From the NCBI GenBank assembly GCA_013791955.1, contig VMSW01000008.1, forward strand, positions 62,001 through 126,000: a DNA stretch of 64,000 nucleotides, read 5' to 3'. This stretch comes from Propionicimonas sp. GTDB lineage: Bacteria > Actinomycetota > Actinomycetes > Propionibacteriales > Propionibacteriaceae. Both the position numbers and the translations under genes were made by a program. Shown in pieces: positions 50,192 through 59,493 of this stretch. Each line of letters begins with the position of its first letter. The first letter of the stretch is position 1. The notes under the pieces are model-generated. The model ran no database searches and was not told the DNA's origin. It was given only the letters and a program-made list of their open reading frames with translations.

Positions 50192-51622
50192 TCACATGTC
50201 GAAGTACATCTCGAACTCGTGCGGGTGCGGACGGAGGCGAATCGCGTCGATGTCGGCGCGCTTCATCTCGATCCAGGTCTCGATCAGGTCCTTGGTGAAC
50301 ACGTCACCGGCGAGCAGGAAGTCGTGATCGGCTTCCAGCGCGTCCAAAACGTCGCCCAGCGAACCAGGAACGGTCGGCACCAGAGCGTGCTCCTCGGCCG
50401 GCAGTTCGTAGAGGTCCTTGTCGACCGGCGCGAGCGGCTCGATCTTGTTCTGGATGCCGTCCAGGCCAGCCAGCAACATGGCCGGGAAGGCCAGGTAAGG
50501 GTTGCTGGACGGATCGGGGCAGCGGAACTCGAGACGCTTGGCCTTCGGGTTGGAGCCGGTGATCGGGATCCGGATGGAGGCCGAACGGTTGCGGCTTGAG
50601 TACACCAGGTTGACCGGAGCCTCGAAGCCCGGCACCAGCCGGTGGTAGGAGTTGACCGTCGGGTTGGTGAAGGCCAGTACCGCCGGGGCGTGCTTGAGCA
50701 GGCCGCCGATGTACCAACGAGCCAGGTCAGAGAGGTTGGCGTAGCCGGCCTCGTCGTAGAAGAGCGGCTGGCCGCCCTTCCAGATGGACTGGTGCACGTG
50801 CATGCCCGAGCCGTTGTCACCGAAGATCGGCTTCGGCATGAAGGTGGCGGTCTTGCCAGCTGCCCAAGCGGTGTTCTTGACGACGTACTTGTACTTCATC
50901 AAGTTGTCGGCCGCAGCCAGCATGGTGTCGAACTTGGTGGCGATCTCACTCTGGCCAGCCGTGCCGACCTCGTGGTGAGCCCGCTCGATGGTTAGGCCGA
51001 CGTTGGTCAAGTGGCGAACCATGTCGTCGCGCAGATCGGCGAAGTGGTCTACCGGGGGTACCGGGAAGTAGCCACCCTTGTACTTCACCTTGTAACCGCG
51101 GTTGCCGCGGCCATCGGCGTCAGATTCCGCACCGCTGTTCCAAGCGCCGGCTTCGGAATCGACGTAGTAGAAGCTGGCGTTGGCCCTGGTCTCGAAACGC
51201 GCGGAATCGAAGACGTAGAACTCGGCCTCTGGGCCCATGAACGCGGTGTCGCCGATGCCAGTTGAGGCCAGGTAGTTCTCAGCCTTGCGCGCAATGTTGC
51301 GCGGGTCGCGGCTGTAGGGCTCCTTGGTCAGCGGGTCATGGACGAAGAAGTTCAGTGCAAGCGTCTTCGACTTGCGGAACGGGTCGAGGAAGGCGCTCGT
51401 GGGGTCCGGCATCAGCGTCATGTCGGACTCGTGGATCTTCTGGAAGCCACGGATCGAGGAGCCGTCGAAGGACAGACCGTTCTCGAACACGTCGGCATCA
51501 AAGAAGGTGGCGGGCACAGTGAAGTGCTGCATCACACCGGGAAGGTCGCAGAACCGGACGTCGACAGTCTCGACACCCTCGTCCTTGATGAAGGCCAACA
51601 GGTCGTCGGCGCCTTGGAACAT
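50192..51622 (-). CDS. glnA1: Glutamine synthetase type I, main assimilatory enzyme
   Basis: 476 residues. All class I-beta motifs are seen: [45 protein letters not shown] and [17 protein letters not shown], and the adenylylation site DKDLYELP with Tyr405. GlnE in this window should modify it. GGAGGAAAC gives a strong ribosome site before the ATG at 51622. A full GlnR-type double box lies 52-89 bases upstream. Divergent from the peptide ABC operon. Confidence 0.96.
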   Translation of the reverse strand: MFQGADDLLAFIKDEGVETVDVRFCDLPGVMQHFTVPATFFDADVFENGLSFDGSSIRGFQKIHESDMTLMPDPTSAFLDPFRKSKTLALNFFVHDPLTKEPYSRDPRNIARKAENYLASTGIGDTAFMGPEAEFYVFDSARFETRANASFYYVDSEAGAWNSGAESDADGRGNRGYKVKYKGGYFPVPPVDHFADLRDDMVRHLTNVGLTIERAHHEVGTAGQSEIATKFDTMLAAADNLMKYKYVVKNTAWAAGKTATFMPKPIFGDNGSGMHVHQSIWKGGQPLFYDEAGYANLSDLARWYIGGLLKHAPAVLAFTNPTVNSYHRLVPGFEAPVNLVYSSRNRSASIRIPITGSNPKAKRLEFRCPDPSSNPYLAFPAMLLAGLDGIQNKIEPLAPVDKDLYELPAEEHALVPTVPGSLGDVLDALEADHDFLLAGDVFTKDLIETWIEMKRADIDAIRLRPHPHEFEMYFDM

Positions 51623-51673
51623 GTTTCCTCCAAAGTAAGGGTTGGTAACTGACCAAACGCTACGGGATGCAGG

Positions 51674-51711
51674 GTAACCGGCTGGTTGCGTCCATGTTTC
51701 AGCCGGGTTAC
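51674..51711 (-). promoter_or_regulatory. GlnR-type double binding site upstream of glnA1
   Basis: Read on the minus strand: GTAAC-N6-GAAAC (51711-51696), 6 bases, then GCAAC-N6-GTTAC (51689-51674). This is the a1-b1-a2-b2 layout of GlnR boxes; the first pair is exact, the second degenerate. It sits between glnA1 and the divergent ABC operon. Confidence 0.75.
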
Positions 51712-51881
51712 ACGGTGTCCCAAAAGTCGGTGCTTGCGGCGGCGATCGGCACTTGTACCCCGGGCGCCGCCCGGGCGTCAGTGGTCAGCTTCGATGGCTG
51801 CCGAGCGCATATCAGATCCCAACTGAGCGAGTGTGCTGACCGGTCGTTGCGGTTTGACTTCGCGGGGGAGCCGGATTGAGC

Positions 51882-51887
51882 TAACTT
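51882..51887 (+). promoter_or_regulatory. -10 element of the peptide ABC operon
   Basis: TAACTT, 7 bases before the ATG at 51895; the operon mRNA is probably leaderless. Confidence 0.55.
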
Positions 51888-51894
51888 CGACCAC

Positions 51895-52875
51895 ATGCTT
51901 CGCTACATCGGCAAGCGGTTACTCAACTACCTCGTCTTGTTGTACGTGGCGGTTTCGCTGACCTGGATCCTTGCCGCCACACAGTTGAACCCCAGAGGTC
52001 TGTTCGCGCTGCGACAGCCGCCGGTCCCCGAGTCGACCATCGACGCGCAGTTGTCGCTGTACAACCTGAATGACAAGGTGCCACTCGCTGAGCGGTACTG
52101 GACCTGGCTGGTCGGCGTCCTTCAAGGGAACTGGGGCTACTCGCCGCTGGGAGTCAGCGTGAACGACGAGATCAGCTCGCGGATGTGGGTCAGCCTGCGA
52201 CTGCTGCTGATCGGCACCATCATCGGCATTGTCGTCGGTGTCGCGATCGGTGCATGGACCGCAACCCGGCAATACCGGATCAGTGATCGGATGCTCACCT
52301 TCCTTTCGCTGCTGATCATTTCAACCCCGGCCTTCGTGATCGGGCATTTGACTCAGATTGGCGCTACCTGGTTCAACAACTCCACCGGCACCCGGACCTT
52401 CGAGTTCATCGGTGAGTCCGGGGACGTGGGCGGCTACCCATTGGCCTGGCTGGTCGACCGAGCGCAGCATCTGCTACTTCCGACGCTTGTGCTGATTGTG
52501 CTGGGAGCTGCGTCGATGAGTCGGATCCAGCGCAACCTCATGCTCGACTCGCTGGGCGCCGACTACGTCCGAACAGCCCGGGCAAAGGGGTTGCCGCAAC
52601 GCCGCGCGGTGATGAAGCACGCACTGCGCACCGCACTCATCCCTACCGGAACCTATGTGGCCTTCAGCGTCGCCACCATGTTTGTCGGGGCGACCTTTAC
52701 CGAGCGGATCTTCAATTTCCCCGGGATCGGCCAGTACAGCATCGACACCATCACCTACCGCGACGTTAATGGTGTGGTTGCCGTCACCGCCTTCGCCGGA
52801 GTCTGCGTTCTGGTGGGAGCGGTCCTGTCCGACATCCTGGTAGCCATCCTCGACCCGAGAGTGAGGCTCCAGTGA
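51895..52875 (+). CDS. Peptide/nickel-type ABC transporter permease (DppB-like)
   Basis: 326 residues with six membrane segments; the EAA-type loop RTARAKGLPQRRAVMKHALRTALIP (about 223-247) contacts the ATPase. The first helix and the GNWGYSPLGVSV segment are typical of DppB/OppB. First gene of a four-gene operon (permease, permease, fused ATPase, binding protein). Overlaps the next gene by 4 bases. Confidence 0.92.
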   Translation: MLRYIGKRLLNYLVLLYVAVSLTWILAATQLNPRGLFALRQPPVPESTIDAQLSLYNLNDKVPLAERYWTWLVGVLQGNWGYSPLGVSVNDEISSRMWVSLRLLLIGTIIGIVVGVAIGAWTATRQYRISDRMLTFLSLLIISTPAFVIGHLTQIGATWFNNSTGTRTFEFIGESGDVGGYPLAWLVDRAQHLLLPTLVLIVLGAASMSRIQRNLMLDSLGADYVRTARAKGLPQRRAVMKHALRTALIPTGTYVAFSVATMFVGATFTERIFNFPGIGQYSIDTITYRDVNGVVAVTAFAGVCVLVGAVLSDILVAILDPRVRLQ

Positions 52876-53792
52876 GTACCAACGTCAGCCCGGTTCTCAC
52901 CGAGGAGGTTTCGGCCAATCCGGTCAAACGACTCAATAGAGGGCGGCTCACCTTCCGTCGCTTCTTGCGAAACAAGACCGCCGTGGTCGGTGCCGCCGGC
53001 ATCCTGTTCCTAGTGTTGTTGGCCGTCGTTGGTCCGTACATGCTGTACTGGCGATTCGACGATATTGACCCCAATGCCTTCCTTTCGCCGCCGGACTCTG
53101 CCCACCTGCTCGGTACCACCCAGGCCGGGCGGGACGTACTCGCACTAACCGCTCGCGGCCTGGGTAAATCGCTGCTGATCGGATTCCTGGTCGCGATCCT
53201 GTCCACTTCCATCTCCGCGATGGTGGGGGCATCCGCGGCCTACCTGGGTGGCTGGTACGAGCGCTCGATGCTATGGATTATCGACCTATTGCTGGTGGTG
53301 CCGAGCTTCTTCCTGATTGCCATCGTGTCCCGCAGCGCCCCGGACGGCGATACGTCCTGGCTGTTGCTGGTCGTGCTGTTGGCCGCATTCGCCTGGCCGC
53401 TCTCAGCACGGGTGGTGCGTTCCCTGACGTTGTCGATCAGGGAGCGGGAGTATGTGCTAGCCGCCAAGTTCATGGGGCTGGGCGCCTTCCGGATCATCCT
53501 GCGGCACATCTTGCCTAACGCGTCCTCGCTGCTGATCATCGACGCCACTCTCGGCGTCGGCTACGCGATCCTGTCGGAAACCGGCCTGTCCTACTTCGGC
53601 TTCGGTGTGCATGCGCCGGACACTTCCCTGGGCACACTGATCGGTGAGGGGGCGCGGATGGCGACCACCTACCCGTGGGTCTTCCTCGGCCCGGCCACCG
53701 TCCTGGTGTTTCTGGTGTTGTGCGTGAATGCCGTTGGCGACGGTCTGCGTGACGCCCTCGATCCCAACTCGGCCTCGGGAGGCCAGGCATGA
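52872..53792 (+). CDS. Peptide/nickel-type ABC transporter permease (DppC-like)
   Basis: 306 residues. N-terminal cytoplasmic segment, then six helices; LLGTTQAGRDVLALTARGLGKSLLIG is the family signature (about 77-102) and REYVLAAKFMGLGAFRIILRHILPN is the EAA loop. GTG start in the ATGAGT-type overlap with the first permease; ATGA overlap with the fused ATPase. Confidence 0.92.
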   Translation: MSTNVSPVLTEEVSANPVKRLNRGRLTFRRFLRNKTAVVGAAGILFLVLLAVVGPYMLYWRFDDIDPNAFLSPPDSAHLLGTTQAGRDVLALTARGLGKSLLIGFLVAILSTSISAMVGASAAYLGGWYERSMLWIIDLLLVVPSFFLIAIVSRSAPDGDTSWLLLVVLLAAFAWPLSARVVRSLTLSIREREYVLAAKFMGLGAFRIILRHILPNASSLLIIDATLGVGYAILSETGLSYFGFGVHAPDTSLGTLIGEGARMATTYPWVFLGPATVLVFLVLCVNAVGDGLRDALDPNSASGGQA

Positions 53793-55876
53793 CCATCGAA
53801 AACCAGGTCAAGCAGCGGCGCACGCAGGCTGGTCAGACCGTCCTGAGCGTGTCCGACCTGCACGTGACTTTTCCCAGCGAAGGCGGCCTGGTTAGGGCGG
53901 TCCGTGGGCTCAGTTTCGACTTGGCTGCTGGCGAGACCCTCGGCATCGTGGGCGAGTCCGGTTCGGGGAAGTCGGTCACTTCGCTCGCGGTGATGGGCCT
54001 GCATCCGTCGACCACCCGGATAAGTGGGTCGATCAAGCTGCACGGCCAGGAACTGCTCGGTCAGACCGACAGCGAGATGTCGCAGATACGCGGGCGCGAT
54101 CTGGCCATGGTCTTCCAGGATCCGCTATCGGCGCTTACGCCGGTCTACACGATCGGTGACCAGATCGTCGAGGCGATCCAGGCTCACTACGACATCGGCA
54201 AGGCCAAGGCGTGGAATCGTGCCGTCGAGCTGCTCGATCTGGTCGGCATCCCTGATCCGAAGACGCGGGTGAGATCATTCCCTTTTGAGTTCTCCGGCGG
54301 TATGCGGCAGCGGGTCATGATCGCGATGGCGATCGCCAACGACCCTGATGTGATCATCGCCGATGAGCCCACCACTGCCCTCGATGTCACGATCCAGGCG
54401 CAGGTGTTGGAGGTGCTGAAGACCGCCCAGCGGGAGACCGGGGCAGCGGTCATCATGATTACCCACGACTTGGGTGTGGTGGCCAACATGTCGGATCGGG
54501 TGATCGTGATGTACGCCGGGCGTCCGGTGGAGGCCGGCAGCGTCGATGACATCTTCTACCGCCCCCGGATGCCGTACACGATCGGGCTCCTGGGCACCGT
54601 GCCCCGGCTGGACGAGGCGAACCGGGGCGCACTGCCCGTGCTGGAGGGGAACCCGCCTACCGTGGTCGACCTGCCAGCTGGCTGCCCATTCGTCCCCCGA
54701 TGCCCAATAGCGACCGAGGAGTGCAGTTCGGTTGAGCCAGTGTTGACCGATGCTGGCGACCCGAACCACTGGGTTGCATGTCACCACCTCGACGAGATCA
54801 AGGCAAAGGGGCTCGACCACTCGGTCTTGTTCCCCGCGCCAGAGTTGGCCGAACGCGAACTGGCGGAGATTCCCCGTGGGGAGCGTCCGGTGGTGCTCGA
54901 GCTGCGCGACCTGAAGCGGCATTTCCCGCTGATGAAGGGTGCCATCTACCGCCGCCAGATCGGCACCGTCTACGCCGTGGATGGTATTGATCTGGATTTG
55001 CGTGAAAGCGAGACCCTCGGCCTGGTGGGAGAGTCTGGTTGCGGCAAGTCCACAACGTTGCTGGAGATATTGAACCTCGGCCGCCCGACCACTGGAACCA
55101 TCACCGTGCTCGGCAAAGACACCTCCCGCCTGGGCCGCGCTGAGCGCAAGAAGTTGCGCCGCGACCTTCAAGTGGTCTTCCAGGACCCAATGGCATCGCT
55201 GGATCCCCGGATGCCGGTTTTCGACATCATCGCCGAGCCGATGAGCGTCCACGGCTACTCGAAGTCCGAGATTGAGATCCGAGTGCGCGAATTGCTGGAG
55301 CTGGTCGGGCTGGAGCCCGGCCACGCCGAGCGCTACCCGCAGCACTTCTCCGGTGGCCAGCGGCAACGCATTGGCATCGCCCGCGCGCTCTCGCTGGAGC
55401 CAAAGGTGATGGTGCTCGACGAGCCGGTTTCAGCGCTGGATGTGTCCATTCAAGCCGGCGTGATCAACCTGTTGGAGGACCTGCAAGGGAAGCTTGGCCT
55501 GGCGTATCTATTCGTGGCCCATGATCTGGCCGTGATCCGGCACATCGCCGACCGGGTAGCGGTGATGTATTTGGGCAAGATCGTCGAAATCGGTGATGTG
55601 GACGAGGTCTACAACGATCCAAAACACCCCTACACCCAGGCGTTGCTGTCGGCGATTCCGATTCCGGATCCAAAGACCGAGCGAACGCGGCAGCGAATCG
55701 TGCTCTCCGGTGATCTGCCCGGGCCCGCAGATCCGCCGTCGGGCTGCAAGTTCCGCACCCGGTGCTTCCGCTACGCGACGCTCGGCGAAGGGGACCGGGC
55801 GCGGTGTCGAGACGAGGTGCCGCAGTTGACTGTGCACGGTGCCGACCACCGTGCGGCCTGCCATTTTGCAGATTGA
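53789..55876 (+). CDS. Fused DppD/DppF-type ABC ATPase
   Basis: 695 residues with two complete nucleotide-binding domains. First: GESGSGKSV (Walker A, about 54), FSGGMRQRVMIAMA, IADEPTTALD, then an oligopeptide-binding C-terminal region with four cysteines (GCPFVPRCPIATEEC). Second, from about residue 365: GESGCGKST, FSGGQRQRIGIARAL, VLDEPVSALD, and GCKFRTRCF with a second cysteine cluster near the end. Two genes in E. coli dpp/opp are one here. Confidence 0.93.
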   Translation: MTIENQVKQRRTQAGQTVLSVSDLHVTFPSEGGLVRAVRGLSFDLAAGETLGIVGESGSGKSVTSLAVMGLHPSTTRISGSIKLHGQELLGQTDSEMSQIRGRDLAMVFQDPLSALTPVYTIGDQIVEAIQAHYDIGKAKAWNRAVELLDLVGIPDPKTRVRSFPFEFSGGMRQRVMIAMAIANDPDVIIADEPTTALDVTIQAQVLEVLKTAQRETGAAVIMITHDLGVVANMSDRVIVMYAGRPVEAGSVDDIFYRPRMPYTIGLLGTVPRLDEANRGALPVLEGNPPTVVDLPAGCPFVPRCPIATEECSSVEPVLTDAGDPNHWVACHHLDEIKAKGLDHSVLFPAPELAERELAEIPRGERPVVLELRDLKRHFPLMKGAIYRRQIGTVYAVDGIDLDLRESETLGLVGESGCGKSTTLLEILNLGRPTTGTITVLGKDTSRLGRAERKKLRRDLQVVFQDPMASLDPRMPVFDIIAEPMSVHGYSKSEIEIRVRELLELVGLEPGHAERYPQHFSGGQRQRIGIARALSLEPKVMVLDEPVSALDVSIQAGVINLLEDLQGKLGLAYLFVAHDLAVIRHIADRVAVMYLGKIVEIGDVDEVYNDPKHPYTQALLSAIPIPDPKTERTRQRIVLSGDLPGPADPPSGCKFRTRCFRYATLGEGDRARCRDEVPQLTVHGADHRAACHFAD

Positions 55877-56006
55877 AACGTTAACTGGTCGTTACAAGTC
55901 GGCCCCGATTCCTCGGGCATCGAACCAGTAAGCTCAGCGAGTATCCGACTGGTGAGGCTCCCCCGCGATGTAGCAACCCCGCCAGCGATCAACGTATGGA
56001 GGAAAA

Positions 56007-57722
56007 TTGAAAGCGTCACGCATCCTGTTGCCGCTGTTCGCCGTCGGCCTTGCCGTCACCATGGCGGCTTGTGGCGGCCCGTCCACCGGAACTGGCGGTT
56101 CGACCGCGTCCGGTCCGGCATTGTCTGCTGGTTGGGACATCAATGAGACTCCACGTGACCAACTCGCCGGTGGCGAGTTTGTCGGCGTGAGTGGCACGAA
56201 GATCTCGACCTGGAACATCTTCTCGGTGGCGGGCAACAACCAGGAGATCGCCTTCCTGGAGGCGCCGATCAGCGCCGCCTACTACGACTACAACGGCAAG
56301 GGCGACGCGATCGTCAACCCCGATTACCTCTCCTCGGTGAAGGATGAGGTCGTTGATGGTCACTTGGTCGTCACCATGGCGCTGAATCCGAAGGCCATCT
56401 GGAATGACGGCGAGATCATCGGTGCCGATGACTGGATCGCCACCTGGAAGGCGATGAACGGGAGCAACCCGAAGTTCACTCCCGCCGCTAGCGATGGCTG
56501 GGACCAGATCACCGACATCAAGGCCGGAGCGAGCCAGCAAGATGTCATGGTCACCTTTAAGGCCACTTACCCGGACTGGACGAGCATCATTGCCGGCGGG
56601 CCGCTGCGCGCCGAGGGTGTGGCCACTCCAGAGGCCTTCAACAAGGGCTGGAACGACTACAAGGACGCCTACTTCACCGGTCCGTTTAAGGTCTCCAATT
56701 GGGACAAGACCAGTGGCAACGTCACCATGGTGCCGAATGACAAGTGGTGGGGTGCGAAGCCGCTGCTGACGAAGATCACCTGGAAGATCATGAACTCCGA
56801 CGCCATCGCGGCGGCGTTCGCCAACCAGGAGATCGACTACTACGACATCGGTGCTGATCCGGACGGCTACGCCCAGGCGAAGGCTGCCCCGAACTCGGTC
56901 GTCCGTGTCGCGGCTGGTCCGAACTTCCGCCACATCACCATCAACTCCAAGTCGCCGATCCTGTCTGACGTGAAGGTGCGCCAGGCGCTCGTGATGGGCA
57001 TCGACCGTTCTGTCATCGCCAAGTCCGACCTCGCCGGGCTGCCGGGCACCCCGACTCCGCTGAACAACAACCTGTTCGTGGCCGACCAGACCGGTTTCGT
57101 CGACCAGGCCAAGGCCACGGGGATCGACTTCAACCTCGACAAGGCCAAGGCGACCCTCGACGAGGCCGGCTGGAAGATGAACGACTCCACCGGTATTCGT
57201 GAGAAGGACGGCAAGCCGCTCAACATCACGTTCGTCACCCTGGCCGGTGTTGCCGCCTCGGAGAACGAAGGCCTGCAGACGCAGAAGCTGCTGAAGGCGA
57301 TCGGTGTCAACGTCAAGATCAAGGCCGTCGATCCGGTGACTCAGTTCGAGCCGACCCTGATCAATCACGACTTCGATCTGGTCGCTTTCACCTGGGTCGG
57401 CACGCCGTACCCGTTGGCCAACATCGGTCAGATTTACGGTGGCTCGATGGTTGACGGCAAGTTCAAGCCGAGCGACTCCAACTTCGCTCAGCTGGAGATC
57501 CCGAAGGTGCTTGAGCTCAAGCCGCTCATCGACACCGAGATGGATGCTGCCAAGCGTCTCGACCTGGGCAACCAGGCCGCTCAGGCGATCTGGGAGTCGG
57601 TGCACACTCTGCCGCTCTACCAGCGTCCGATGCTGATCGGCGTCCGGTCGAAGATTGCCAACATCGGCGCCTTGGGCATGGCCCGGATCCCGAAGTGGGA
57701 GAACATCGGCTTCACTAAGTGA
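56007..57722 (+). CDS. ABC transporter family 5 substrate-binding lipoprotein
   Basis: 571 residues from a TTG start, supported by GGAGG at 55998-56002. Signal with lipobox AVTMAAC, Cys22. The mature part is a family 5 solute-binding protein (IGADDWIATWKAMNG, YFTGPFKVSNWDK, GIDRSVIAKSDLAGLP). Binds peptides or similar ligands outside the membrane and hands them to the permeases upstream. The 130-base gap and strong ribosome site may give higher expression than the other operon members. Divergent GlnR box region suggests nitrogen supply. Confidence 0.92.
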   Translation: MKASRILLPLFAVGLAVTMAACGGPSTGTGGSTASGPALSAGWDINETPRDQLAGGEFVGVSGTKISTWNIFSVAGNNQEIAFLEAPISAAYYDYNGKGDAIVNPDYLSSVKDEVVDGHLVVTMALNPKAIWNDGEIIGADDWIATWKAMNGSNPKFTPAASDGWDQITDIKAGASQQDVMVTFKATYPDWTSIIAGGPLRAEGVATPEAFNKGWNDYKDAYFTGPFKVSNWDKTSGNVTMVPNDKWWGAKPLLTKITWKIMNSDAIAAAFANQEIDYYDIGADPDGYAQAKAAPNSVVRVAAGPNFRHITINSKSPILSDVKVRQALVMGIDRSVIAKSDLAGLPGTPTPLNNNLFVADQTGFVDQAKATGIDFNLDKAKATLDEAGWKMNDSTGIREKDGKPLNITFVTLAGVAASENEGLQTQKLLKAIGVNVKIKAVDPVTQFEPTLINHDFDLVAFTWVGTPYPLANIGQIYGGSMVDGKFKPSDSNFAQLEIPKVLELKPLIDTEMDAAKRLDLGNQAAQAIWESVHTLPLYQRPMLIGVRSKIANIGALGMARIPKWENIGFTK

Positions 57723-57739
57723 GCTGAAACAAACCCAAG

Positions 57740-57773
57740 CACAGGGGTCGGACCGAAAGGTCCGGCCCCTGTG
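57740..57773 (+). terminator. Terminator after the binding protein gene
   Basis: CACAGGGGTCGGACC and GGTCCGGCCCCTGTG pair over 15 bp with one G-T pair and a GAAA tetraloop. Also faces the converging glycosyltransferase. Confidence 0.85.
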
Positions 57774-57785
57774 GCGTTTCTGGCT

Positions 57786-58973
57786 TCAGCGGGCCAGTAG
57801 CCCTTCGATGCGCTGGACGCCCAACTGAGGCCCTGGCGCGCTGCGGAAGGACTTGGCTAGGGCGTCCAACCCGCCGGGGCGGCCTGAGCCGTCCTGCAGC
57901 GGCCCGGTGAGCTGGCGGATCCGCTTGACGCTCACCTGCAACGCCGGCATCACCTTGGCTGCGTCCAGGGCGAGCAGCCGGGCCGCGTTGAAGAACTGGT
58001 CGCCACCCAGCGGCGTGACCACCATCGGCACTCCGAGCAGGGCGGCATCGGTGATGCTGCCGAAGCCGGCGTGCCCAAGGTAGAGATCGGCCTCGGCCAG
58101 CACCTCGGCCTGCGGCACAAAGGGGTACACCCAGATGTTGTCGGCCACTGGTCCGATCTTGGCGACGGTGTCGGCTCGGCCGGTGGTGATGATCACCAGC
58201 GAGTCGGTGTCGGCGAAGGCCTCGGCCACCCGGCGAAAGTAGCCGAGCCAGCCGTTGTAGACCGTGCCGAGAGTGACGTAGACGACCGGGCCGGGGTGTT
58301 CACGAACCTTGTCGATCGGAAAACTCGGGTCCGGTGCGGAACTGGTTGGTGTTGGGCCGAGATAGACGCAGGTGTCGTCGAAGTCGTCGGCGCGTGGCTG
58401 GTAGAAGCGGGTGGCGACGGTGAGGTTGAGGGTGGCCGATTGCGGGCCGAGTAGATCGACGGCCACATCGCGCCCGCCATTGCCGAGCAGGGCGCGTCCG
58501 ATCACCTGGCTGGCGGCCCGCCGTAGCCCCGGGGTGGCCAGCCCGTGGCGCACCAGATGGGGCAGCGCATCGGCGTGAGCCATCAGCTCGGCCAGGGTGC
58601 GATCGTTTTGCCAGAAGATCGGGGAGAACCGCACCACCGGCGGCTTCAGGCCTTGCGCGATGCGGGCGAACTGCGGCTGCAGCCCGCTGGCAATCACCAG
58701 GTCGTAGTCGTTGCCTCGGCGCAGCGTTTCGTTGGAGACCTCATCGAAAAGCACTCTGGCGGCCAAGCCCTGAATGGGGTGGGTGACCGGACGGCCGCGC
58801 AAATAGTCGGCATAGGGCAACAGGTGGGCCCCAGCGCGCTCGACTCCAGCCCGGAAGCCGGTTGGCATCAGATAGTCGACCTGATGCTCGGCAGCAACCA
58901 GGGCTTTGACCAGACCGAAGGTGGGGTTGGCCAGACCATAGGTGGGGATGCCAGTCATCAGGATGCGAGCCAT
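57786..58973 (-). CDS. Glycosyltransferase family 1, UGT/MGT type
   Basis: 395 residues from ATG 58973, TACGAT ending 5 bases before it (minus). N-terminal MARILMTGIPTYGLANPTFGLVKAL, and the C-terminal UDP-sugar site HAGFGSITDAALLGVPMVVTPLGGDQFFNAARL (about 310-342), characteristic of macrolide/antibiotic and lipid glycosyltransferases. Acceptor unknown. The 34 codons upstream are rejected as a translated promoter. Confidence 0.85.
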   Translation of the reverse strand: MARILMTGIPTYGLANPTFGLVKALVAAEHQVDYLMPTGFRAGVERAGAHLLPYADYLRGRPVTHPIQGLAARVLFDEVSNETLRRGNDYDLVIASGLQPQFARIAQGLKPPVVRFSPIFWQNDRTLAELMAHADALPHLVRHGLATPGLRRAASQVIGRALLGNGGRDVAVDLLGPQSATLNLTVATRFYQPRADDFDDTCVYLGPTPTSSAPDPSFPIDKVREHPGPVVYVTLGTVYNGWLGYFRRVAEAFADTDSLVIITTGRADTVAKIGPVADNIWVYPFVPQAEVLAEADLYLGHAGFGSITDAALLGVPMVVTPLGGDQFFNAARLLALDAAKVMPALQVSVKRIRQLTGPLQDGSGRPGGLDALAKSFRSAPGPQLGVQRIEGLLAR

Positions 58974-59125
58974 GAGGCATCGTAGCCAGTCGCGCGGCTG
59001 GTTTGGGCTGGCAACTCGCGGCGGCCCGCGGCCAGAACCGGCCCAGCGGATTCGCGGTTGGTGGTGGGGCGGCATTCGCCCCGTCTAGTCCGACAAAAAT
59101 GGGTTGACTAGGGGAGATGCGACGG

Positions 59126-59199
59126 TGGCCAGGACCGGGATCGAACCGGTGACCTTTCACTTTTCAGGCGAACGCTACTACCATCTGAGCTACCTGGCC
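59126..59199 (-). tRNA. tRNA-Phe (GAA)
   Basis: Acceptor GGCCAGG pairs with CCTGGCC; anticodon loop CTGAAAA with anticodon GAA, T loop TTCGATC. No encoded CCA; 74 bases. Confidence 0.95.
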
Positions 59200-59221
59200 G
59201 AGAGAAGCAATTCGCTTCCAG

Positions 59222-59295
59222 CGACCCCGACGGGACTCGAACCCGCGACCTCCGCCGTGACAGGGCGGCGCGCTAACCAACTGCGCTACGGGGCC
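59222..59295 (-). tRNA. tRNA-Asp (GTC)
   Basis: Acceptor GGCCCCG pairs with CGGGGTC (one G-T pair); anticodon loop CTGTCAC with GTC, discriminator G. No encoded CCA; 22 bases from tRNA-Phe, likely co-transcribed. Confidence 0.95.
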
Positions 59296-59481
59296 TTGTT
59301 AAGGGCCTCACTGACCATCTCTGGCCAGCCCGGAAACTATAACGTACGGTCTGCCGGGGCAAAAATCGGGCCGCCAGCGCGGGCAGTCGCGATGACTGGC
59401 TGAGCCCCGTCTGTGGGCCGAATGGTGCCGTTTTCCATCGGTGTTGGCCGAAGAGGCCCAGCCAAAACCGCAGCGGCTGCC

Positions 59482-59487
59482 TAACAT
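59482..59487 (+). promoter_or_regulatory. -10 element of the MGDG synthase-like gene
   Basis: TAACAT, 6 bases before the ATG at 59494. Confidence 0.5.
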
Positions 59488-59493
59488 GGAGCC

